Shown here: in pieces, positions 1 to 6,381 of the stretch
Layout of the letters: each line of letters opens with the position of its first letter
Position numbering within the stretch: position 1 is the first letter of the stretch
Assembly (NCBI GenBank): GCA_002368865.1
Contig: DFDT01000130.1
Location: forward strand, 43,905-53,374
Direction of reading: 5' to 3'
DNA length: 9,470 bases
From: Lachnospiraceae bacterium UBA3821
GTDB lineage: Bacteria; Bacillota; Clostridia; Lachnospirales; Lachnospiraceae
The notes under the pieces: model-generated
Told to the model about the DNA's origin: nothing
The model's input: only the letters and a program-made list of their open reading frames with translations
The model's database searches: none
Program-made: the position numbers and the translations under genes

Positions 1-948
<948 letters not shown>

Positions 949-970
949 TTATAAATTATACTGTTCTCCC

Positions 971-1004
971 AAAAAATGGACATCCCTGCATGATGTCCAC
1001 TTTT
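971..1004 (-). terminator. Terminator-like hairpin inside the eno leader
   Basis: On the minus strand TGGACATC and GATGTCCA form a perfect 8-bp stem around a 7-base loop, followed at once by six T. An upstream AAAAG can extend the pairing against the T-run with one G-U pair. This is the form of a Rho-independent terminator. It lies downstream of the consensus promoter at 1067-1094 and upstream of the eno start codon, so it would stop most transcripts from that promoter unless read-through or anti-termination occurs. Alternatively it ends the metal ATPase transcript, and eno uses a weaker promoter with a TATAAT at 955-960 that lacks a good -35 match. Confidence 0.75.
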
Positions 1005-1019
1005 CGGAGATTTTATGAA

Positions 1020-1058
1020 TTTTGTACAAAAGAAGAATTCCAGTTAGTATTTACTAAC
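1020..1058 (-). promoter_or_regulatory. Two palindromes at the start of the eno leader, possible operator
   Basis: Positions 1043-1058 hold a 16-bp inverted repeat, GTTAGTA and TACTAAC separated by two bases, beginning just after the predicted transcription start of the promoter at 1067-1094. Positions 1020-1031 hold the perfect 12-bp palindrome TTTTGTACAAAA. A palindrome at the +1 region is a common position for a repressor operator; in RNA the first repeat could also form a 5' stem with a four-base loop. I cannot name a regulator that binds either sequence. Confidence 0.4.
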
Positions 1059-1066
1059 CAAGGTTA

Positions 1067-1094
1067 ATTATACCTAATTTCTCTGATATGTCAA
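1067..1094 (-). promoter_or_regulatory. Consensus sigma-A promoter upstream of eno
   Basis: On the minus strand TTGACA (1089-1094) and TATAAT (1067-1072) are separated by 16 bases, so both hexamers match the housekeeping sigma consensus exactly. The predicted start is near 1060, giving a leader of about 150 bases before eno. The promoter sits in the gap just after the metal ATPase stop codon and is the only strong promoter seen for eno. Confidence 0.85.
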
Positions 1095-1124
1095 CACTTT
1101 TTATTAAGAACTTTTTCTCAATTA

Positions 1125-3212
1125 TCAATTCTGTTCTTCTGACAAGAGATTCTGCATATTCTTCAGGCTGATCCCCAATGTGGATATATTGTGTAAAAGC
1201 GCCGTGGTCGTAGGCGGCACAATTCCTGCCACTCCCAACACGATCAGACTGCCGTTAAATCCCACGATCGTACGATAATTTCGATGGATACGCCGCATCA
1301 ATTTCGTGGACAACCGCCGCAGCGTCACCAGCTCATGCAGATCAAAAGCGCGAATGGTCACATCCGCTACCTCTCTGGCAATCTCTGCACCCTCTCCGAT
1401 GGCAATGCCTACATCTGCCGTGGAAAGCGCCAGCGAATCATTGATCCCGTCTCCGATCATGATCACTTTATGCCCTTCTGCCCTGGCTTTCTCCACATAA
1501 GCCGCCTTATCCTCCGGCAACACCTCAGAATAGTATTCATCCACCCCAACCGCTTCCGCAATGGCTTTGGCAGTACGCTCACTGTCTCCGGTCATCATCA
1601 CGATATGGGAAAAACCGTTTTCTTTCAGTTTGGCGATCACCTCACCGGCCTCTTTTCTGAGCGGATCGTCAATACACAGAACAGCGGCAAGTTCCCTGTC
1701 AATGCCCAGATACAGCAGAGAACAGTCCGTGGGGAGATTGTCAAATAAAGCTTCTTTTCCCTGCGGGACAACACACCCCTCATCTTCCATGACAAAATGA
1801 TAGCTGCCGATCACCACAGGAATATTGTTGACGGTGGAGGAAATTCCGTGTGCCACGATATATTGCACCTTGGAATGCATCTCCTCATGCTCCAGATTCC
1901 TCTCCTTTGCCGCATTTACAACCGCCGTCGCTACCGAATGAGGGAAATGCTCCTCCAGGCATGCAGCCAGCCGAAGCAGTTCCGCCTCAGGTTTATCATG
2001 GAACGGGATTACCGCACGCACTCTGGGCTGGGCCTTGGTAAGTGTTCCCGTTTTATCAAAAACAATGGTATCCGCCTCTGCGATAGCCTCCATATATTTC
2101 CCGCCTTTTACGGTAATCTGATGGTTACTTGCCTCCCGGATTGCAGACAACACGGATATGGGAATCGCCAACTTCAGTGCACAGGAAAAATCTACCATCA
2201 AAACCGCCATCGCTTTTGTCACATTGCGGGTCAGCAGGTAAACCGCTCCCGTTCCCAGAAAAGTATACGGCACAAGAGCGTCTGCCAGATGTGCTGCTTT
2301 GCCCTCAATATTGGACTTCAGTTTTTCCGATTCTTCGATCATGGTCACAATGCGCTCGTAGCGGCTGCTGCCGCCCGCATTTTTCACCCGGATCGTCAGT
2401 TCTCCCTCATCCAACACTGTGCCGGCGTATACCGTGGCTCCCGGTAGTTTACGCACAGGAAGCGCCTCACCGGTAAGGGAGGCCTGGTTCACCATTCCTT
2501 CGCCTTCTGAAATCTCTCCGTCAAAGGGGATCAGATTGCCCATGTGAACGACAACTTCATCCTCCGGCTGAATGTCCTGCGCCGATACCAGAATCTCCTG
2601 TCCCGCCTGTTTTACCCAGACACGATTGACATTCAGCGCCATGCTGCGCGCCAGATCGCCAACGGATTTCTTGTGAGTCCACTCCTCCAGGATCTCACCG
2701 ATCCTCAGTAGAAAGATCACGGAGCCGGCCGTCTGATAATCGCCTCTGATAACGGACACACCGATTGCGGTGGCATCCAACACCGCTACCTCTATTTTAC
2801 CCTTTGCCAGCGTTTGTATTCCCTGCCAGATGTATTTTGTCGCCCGCAACACAGTGATCATATTGCGCACCGGAATCGGCAGCAAAAATCTTTTCGCTGC
2901 CAGCCTCACCACAGTCATGATCAGTTTTTCCCAATATTCGTTGTTTAATGCTCTGCCGGAGCACTGCAGATAGTATTCCGGAACCTGTACTTCTCCCCAT
3001 TCATAAGCCCGCAATGCAGCGAGCACCTGCTCTCTTTCACCATCGTACCAAATCACTAAGTCTGCCGTATTTTCATACACTTTGACAGCACTGACGCCTG
3101 ATTGGTTCTCCATATAATATTTTAGCGTATCCGCCTCCTTTGCACTCATCCGCTTACAGATGAGATGGACACGAATACGCCCTTTGATTTCATGCTTGAT
3201 TATGCTTCGCAT
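1125..3212 (-). CDS. Heavy-metal-type (P1B-like) P-type ATPase with SCAL membrane motif
   Basis: This is a 695-residue integral membrane pump that would move a metal ion across the cytoplasmic membrane using ATP. Residues 1-70 resemble an HMA-type ferredoxin-like domain (KGRIRVHL start) but lack the CxxC metal site. Hydrophobic segments are visible near 97-134, 140-176, 311-357 and 648-685. The actuator domain has TGEA at 247-250. The phosphorylation motif DKTGTLT starts at D386, followed by EEHFPHSVA near 421-429 (the usual HP is HS here), TGD at 541-543 and GDGIND at 587-592. The helix that normally carries CPC, CPH or SPC instead reads SCALKLAIP (343-351). The C-terminal helix has HNISTLGISLKN. 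The start overlaps the end of the DUF6110 gene by 13 bp, suggesting coupled translation. The ion cannot be assigned from sequence; manganese, zinc and iron are all plausible. Confidence 0.93.
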   Translation of the reverse strand: MRSIIKHEIKGRIRVHLICKRMSAKEADTLKYYMENQSGVSAVKVYENTADLVIWYDGEREQVLAALRAYEWGEVQVPEYYLQCSGRALNNEYWEKLIMTVVRLAAKRFLLPIPVRNMITVLRATKYIWQGIQTLAKGKIEVAVLDATAIGVSVIRGDYQTAGSVIFLLRIGEILEEWTHKKSVGDLARSMALNVNRVWVKQAGQEILVSAQDIQPEDEVVVHMGNLIPFDGEISEGEGMVNQASLTGEALPVRKLPGATVYAGTVLDEGELTIRVKNAGGSSRYERIVTMIEESEKLKSNIEGKAAHLADALVPYTFLGTGAVYLLTRNVTKAMAVLMVDFSCALKLAIPISVLSAIREASNHQITVKGGKYMEAIAEADTIVFDKTGTLTKAQPRVRAVIPFHDKPEAELLRLAACLEEHFPHSVATAVVNAAKERNLEHEEMHSKVQYIVAHGISSTVNNIPVVIGSYHFVMEDEGCVVPQGKEALFDNLPTDCSLLYLGIDRELAAVLCIDDPLRKEAGEVIAKLKENGFSHIVMMTGDSERTAKAIAEAVGVDEYYSEVLPEDKAAYVEKARAEGHKVIMIGDGINDSLALSTADVGIAIGEGAEIAREVADVTIRAFDLHELVTLRRLSTKLMRRIHRNYRTIVGFNGSLIVLGVAGIVPPTTTALLHNISTLGISLKNMQNLLSEEQN

Positions 3213-3457
3213 TCTTCCGCTTCCGCTCTCTCTTCATTGATCTGCTTTGCCTCGGCATAGATGTCCTCAGCGTTTTCCTGTATCCGGGTTGCCGTTTCCA
3301 TCACGCAGTCCTTGCCGCGCAAAACCGCCGCAGTCACATTGGTGTAAACCTTCTTGGCGTCCTTGCTGGATAAAATCTTGATACCGGCGGTTCCGAACAA
3401 CACTCCCGCTGCAAAAATACAAGTGGATTTGGAATTGATCTTTTCAAAAAAACTCAT
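3200..3457 (-). CDS. Small membrane-anchored DUF6110-type protein, likely partner of the P-type ATPase
   Basis: This 85-residue protein has one hydrophobic segment near residues 12-30 (CIFAAGVLFGTAGIKIL) and then a long predicted amphipathic helix rich in Ala and Glu, ending in an acidic tail EECEA with one Cys. I recognise it as DUF6110-like, a family I recall next to P-type ATPases of this class. The pattern VTAAVLRG then E-rich helix then DIYAEAKQINEE resembles what I remember of DUF1490/PacL proteins of mycobacteria, which anchor and feed P1B pumps; this is inference. I chose the ATG at 3457 (AGGAG ten bases upstream) over an in-frame start at 3550, because the 31 residues before it look like translated untranslated sequence. 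Its stop overlaps the ATPase start by 13 bp. Function is unproven. Confidence 0.8.
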   Translation of the reverse strand: MSFFEKINSKSTCIFAAGVLFGTAGIKILSSKDAKKVYTNVTAAVLRGKDCVMETATRIQENAEDIYAEAKQINEERAEAEECEA

Positions 3458-3549
3458 AACCCTCACGCTCCTGTTCCTTTGTGAAAAATGGATAAAATCT
3501 CTATTTCTATAGTACACCATTCCTCTGAACCGCGGAACAGAAAAGTGCA
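3458..3549 (-). other. Gap between nrdG and the DUF6110 gene, no clear terminator
   Basis: These 92 bases hold the DUF6110 ribosome binding site (AGGAG near 3468-3472) and a weak -10-like TACTAT near 3508 without a convincing -35. No stem followed by a T-run was found after nrdG, so read-through from the nrdDG promoters into the metal ATPase pair is possible. Confidence 0.4.
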
Positions 3550-4071
3550 TTATTGATAATTTTTATCACTAGTGATGTTGCCTTTTCGAACTTCCTCCAT
3601 ATTCAAAATTCTCTGATTCTCCGATCCCCGGAAAGCCAGCCGCAGATTCTTTCGCTCCTCCACAAACGGTCCGTCTACCAGCACATCGATGTTCTCCAGG
3701 ATCGCTGCGACCGCAGGCTCCGTCTTCGCCCGCAGGCTGAGTTCCGTCTCATACACCCCGCCGCTGTAGCACCAGATGTCCTTTCCGGGATAACGCTCCT
3801 TCACCTTACAGATGATCTTTGCCACCGTTTCCGCATTTGCAGGCTCAAAGGGCTCTCCGCCTAACACAGAGAGCCCCCTGATATGATCCGGAGCGAGCGC
3901 GGAGAAAAGTTCCCGCTCCGCCGCCTCGTTCCATTCTGTTCCGTAGCTGAAATCCCATGCTTCCCGGTTAAAGCACCCTTTACAACCTCTGGTGCAGCCG
4001 CTGACAAAAAGCGATACCCTGATTCCGGGACCGTTTGCCACATCGGTCTTTTTGATACTTGCATAATTCAT
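3550..4071 (-). CDS. nrdG: Anaerobic ribonucleotide reductase activating protein (radical SAM)
   Basis: NrdG is the radical SAM enzyme that uses a [4Fe-4S] cluster and S-adenosylmethionine to place the glycyl radical on NrdD. The 173-residue product has the cluster motif C26-x3-C30-x2-C33 within SGCTRGCKGCFN and the SAM-binding GGEP at 71-74, preceded by DVANGPGIRVSLFVSGC, typical of NrdG. The length is slightly above the roughly 155 residues of the E. coli protein. Its ATG overlaps the nrdD stop codon in an ATGA, a 4-bp overlap that implies translational coupling. A GAGGG lies ten bases upstream of the start inside nrdD. Confidence 0.97.
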   Translation of the reverse strand: MNYASIKKTDVANGPGIRVSLFVSGCTRGCKGCFNREAWDFSYGTEWNEAAERELFSALAPDHIRGLSVLGGEPFEPANAETVAKIICKVKERYPGKDIWCYSGGVYETELSLRAKTEPAVAAILENIDVLVDGPFVEERKNLRLAFRGSENQRILNMEEVRKGNITSDKNYQ

Positions 4072-6212
4072 AGATGCAATACCCTCGATTTGATTTCTTT
4101 TGTCTTGCCCGTGTTCCAGAAATTTTCTCCCAGATAGCCGCAGGTTCTGCGGGTCACATTCATCTTGGCGTGATTCTTATTGTGGCACTGCGGACACTCC
4201 CACTCATTATTGTCATTCACCAGAATTTCTCCGTCATAACCACACTCATGACAGTAATCCGACTTCGTATTAAACTCACCGTACTGGATATTGTCATAGA
4301 TAAACTTGATCAGCTCCTCTATGGCCTCCGTATTGTGCATCATATTGGGAATCTCCACGTAAGAGATTGCTCCGCCCAGAGATTTATTCTGAAATTCGCT
4401 CTCAAAGGTAAACTTCGTAAAGGCATCGATCGGCTCCCGCACATCTACATGATAGGAGTTGGTATAATATCCTTTGTCCGTCACATTCTTAATCTCGCCG
4501 AATTTCTCTCTGTCAATTCTGGCAAAACGATAGCAGAGTGATTCCGCCGGTGTCCCATAGAGAGAAAATCCGATCCCCGTCTCTGCCTTCCATTTCGCGG
4601 CGGTATCCTTCATCCGATCCATCACCCGCAGCGCGAACTCCTTGCCGTCCGGTTCGGTGTGACTGCAGCCCTTCATCAGCCAGGTGAGTTCGTAGAGTCC
4701 GATATATCCCAGAGACATGGTGGAGTATCCTCCCAGAAGGTACTTGTCGATCTTCTCGCCTTTTTTCAGTCTCGCGATGGCACCGTACTGCCAATGGATC
4801 GGGCTCACATCCGAAGAGATTCCTAAGAGTGCCTTATGTCTGCACATCAAAGCCTCATAGCAAAGCGCCAGCCTTTCGTCCAGAAGTTTCCAGAATACTT
4901 CTTCGTCTCCTTTCGCCAAAATACCGATCTGGGGCAGGTTCAGACTTACCACACCCTGGTTAAAACGTCCTTCCCACTTGTAATTCCCATTCTCGTCTTT
5001 CCATGGCGACAGGAAAGACCGGCACCCCATACAAGAAAATACATTGCCTTCATAATTTTCCCGCATTTTTTTTGCAGAGATGTAATCCGGATACATACGC
5101 TTGGCGGAACATTTCGCCGCAAGCCTTGTCACATCGTCATATTTACCGCCCTTTAAACAGTTATTCTCATCCAGCACATACACCAGCTTTGGGAATGCGG
5201 GCGTCACATAAACCCCCTTCTCATTCTTGGTGCCCTGCAGACGCTGATTCAGAATCTCTTTGATGATCAGCACCGTTTCCTCCACATAGGGATCCGTGTC
5301 ATCAATATGCAAAAACAGCGTCACAAACGGAGACTGTCCGTTGGTTGTCATCAGCGTGTTGATCTGGTACTGGATCGTCTGTACGCCTGCGCGAAGTTCA
5401 TCCATCAGACGCAGCTCTACAATCCGCTTCTTGCTCTCTTCATCCAGGGATGTTCCAAACTCCTCATCCAGCTGATGCTTAAACTTTTCACGGCTTTTCG
5501 CCAGATATTTCCCAAGATGCTTCACATTGACCGACTGTCCGCCGTACTGGTTACTGGCCACAGCCGCAATGATCTGGGTTGTGATCGTACAGGCCACCTG
5601 AAAGCTCTTGGGGGACTCGATCATCTTGCCATTGATGGAAGTGCCGTTGTCCAGCATATCCCCGATATTTACCAGACAGCAGTTGAAGATCGGCTGGATA
5701 AAATAATCGGCGTCATGGAAATGCAGCACGCCATTGTCATGCGCCAGCGCAATATGCTCCGGCAAGAGCAGACGTCTAGTCACATCTCTGGACACTTCGC
5801 CCGCAATATAATCCCGCTGAGTGGACGCCAGTCTGGTATTCTTGTTGGAGTTTTCCTCCGCAAGCTCCTTGTTTTCATTGCGGATCAACTTCAAAATAGA
5901 CTCATCTGTCGTATTAGATTTGCGCAGCAGACTTCTCTGATAGCGGTAAACGATATACTTCTTTGCCAGAATATACTTATTCCGCTTCACCAGACGCTCC
6001 TCGATCATATCCTGCACATGCTCAACGGCCAGTTTTTCTCTGTCCTCAGCAAGCACATCATCCAGGATCTCATTGATCAGCGTATCCTCGGCTCTCTCCT
6101 GCTCCGCTACCTCTGCGTTTGCCTTTTGAATTGCCGCCACAATCTTTTCTTTCTCAAAAGGCACAACCCGCCCGTCTCTCTTTTGAATCATCGTAGCACT
6201 CATGTCCTGCAT
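4068..6212 (-). CDS. nrdD: Anaerobic ribonucleoside-triphosphate reductase (class III, glycyl radical)
   Basis: NrdD reduces ribonucleoside triphosphates to deoxyribonucleotides without oxygen, in the cytosol. The 714-residue length fits the family (E. coli about 712). Residues about 8-95 form a single ATP-cone allosteric domain (IQKRDGRVVPFEKEKI at its start). The barrel domain carries NCCLVN at 177-182 and the active-site segment FSCMGCRSF with C394 and C397. A zinc site is formed by C654, C657, C673 and C676. The radical glycine is G692 in RRTCGYLGENFW. The start is ambiguous: ATG at 6212 has GAGAGG only two bases away, while the in-frame ATG at 6203 has better spacing, so the true protein may be three residues shorter. 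It is followed by nrdG with a 4-bp overlap and preceded by two NrdR-box-like sites. Confidence 0.98.
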   Translation of the reverse strand: MQDMSATMIQKRDGRVVPFEKEKIVAAIQKANAEVAEQERAEDTLINEILDDVLAEDREKLAVEHVQDMIEERLVKRNKYILAKKYIVYRYQRSLLRKSNTTDESILKLIRNENKELAEENSNKNTRLASTQRDYIAGEVSRDVTRRLLLPEHIALAHDNGVLHFHDADYFIQPIFNCCLVNIGDMLDNGTSINGKMIESPKSFQVACTITTQIIAAVASNQYGGQSVNVKHLGKYLAKSREKFKHQLDEEFGTSLDEESKKRIVELRLMDELRAGVQTIQYQINTLMTTNGQSPFVTLFLHIDDTDPYVEETVLIIKEILNQRLQGTKNEKGVYVTPAFPKLVYVLDENNCLKGGKYDDVTRLAAKCSAKRMYPDYISAKKMRENYEGNVFSCMGCRSFLSPWKDENGNYKWEGRFNQGVVSLNLPQIGILAKGDEEVFWKLLDERLALCYEALMCRHKALLGISSDVSPIHWQYGAIARLKKGEKIDKYLLGGYSTMSLGYIGLYELTWLMKGCSHTEPDGKEFALRVMDRMKDTAAKWKAETGIGFSLYGTPAESLCYRFARIDREKFGEIKNVTDKGYYTNSYHVDVREPIDAFTKFTFESEFQNKSLGGAISYVEIPNMMHNTEAIEELIKFIYDNIQYGEFNTKSDYCHECGYDGEILVNDNNEWECPQCHNKNHAKMNVTRRTCGYLGENFWNTGKTKEIKSRVLHL

Positions 6213-6247
6213 TACCTCTCTGTTGGGATTTTATGGTTTAAAAACTT

Positions 6248-6256
6248 ATTATACCA
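6248..6256 (-). promoter_or_regulatory. Proximal extended -10 promoter of nrdD
   Basis: The minus strand reads TGGTATAAT, an extended -10 element, about 36 bases before the nrdD ATG. No good -35 lies at normal distance, consistent with an extended -10 promoter. It overlaps the proximal NrdR-like box at 6251-6266. Confidence 0.6.
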
Positions 6257-6266
6257 GATTTTGTAT
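6251..6266 (-). promoter_or_regulatory. NrdR box, promoter-proximal copy
   Basis: The minus-strand 16-mer ATACAAAATCTGGTAT fits the NrdR consensus acaCwAtATaTwGtgt at all six strongly conserved bases (C, A, A, T, T, G), with differences at weaker positions. NrdR is the ATP/dATP-sensing repressor of ribonucleotide reductase genes. It overlaps the extended -10 of the nrdD promoter, where binding would block RNA polymerase. The second box lies exactly 32 bp upstream, the roughly three-turn spacing typical of NrdR site pairs. Confidence 0.65.
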
Positions 6267-6282
6267 GATTTGCGTTTTCTCA

Positions 6283-6298
6283 AAACTACATCTTGTAT
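6283..6298 (-). promoter_or_regulatory. NrdR box, distal copy
   Basis: The minus-strand 16-mer ATACAAGATGTAGTTT matches the NrdR consensus at about 12 of 16 positions, including all strongly conserved ones. It begins at the last bases of the TATAAT of the distal promoter, and its centre is 32 bp from the proximal box, placing both on the same face of the helix. Confidence 0.68.
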
Positions 6299-6325
6299 TA
6301 TACATGGTTATATTCAAAATTACAA
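6297..6325 (-). promoter_or_regulatory. Distal sigma-A promoter of nrdD
   Basis: On the minus strand TTGTAA (6320-6325) and TATAAT (6297-6302) are 17 bases apart. The -10 matches consensus fully and the -35 at four of six positions. It lies downstream of the terminator at 6341-6371 and upstream of both NrdR-like boxes, fitting a repressible promoter for nrdDG. Confidence 0.7.
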
Positions 6326-6340
6326 GCCTAAAATACACGC

Positions 6341-6371
6341 AAAATAAAAGAGGCCGTACCGCCCCTTTTAT
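6341..6371 (-). terminator. Intrinsic terminator after the nucleoside kinase gene
   Basis: The minus strand has an 11-bp stem, ATAAAAGGGGC with GCCTCTTTTAT (one G-U pair), a 6-base loop, and then TTT. The T-run is short but continues the TTTTAT of the stem. It lies 10 bases after the kinase stop codon and separates the rpoD-trmK-kinase cluster from nrdDG. Confidence 0.85.
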
Positions 6372-6381
6372 CGCACTGCTA

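Noticed and set aside
956..991. An 11-codon minus-strand reading frame (ATG at 991) overlapping the eno leader terminator, possible leader peptide
   Set aside because: It has no Shine-Dalgarno sequence, its start lies in the hairpin loop, and it carries no run of regulatory codons; most likely chance.
1095..1124. A stem of about 7 bp right after the ATPase stop as its terminator
   Set aside because: The stem is AT-rich with a G-U pair and is followed mainly by A rather than T; the hairpin at 971-1004 is far better.
1797..2447. A 216-codon plus-strand open frame opposite the metal ATPase
   Set aside because: Rich in Cys, His and Arg as expected of a complementary-strand shadow, with no ribosome site or family motif.
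3520..3545. A CCGCGG-centred element after nrdG as a possible terminator
   Set aside because: The flanking bases do not pair and no T-run follows, so it does not form a terminator stem.
3458..3550. A longer start for the DUF6110 protein at 3550 adding 31 residues
   Set aside because: The extra residues are basic and unlike the family, and a Shine-Dalgarno sequence supports the ATG at 3457.
5307..6347. A 346-codon plus-strand open frame opposite nrdD
   Set aside because: It is antisense to a certain gene, has no recognisable domain, and its codon pattern is the shadow of nrdD.
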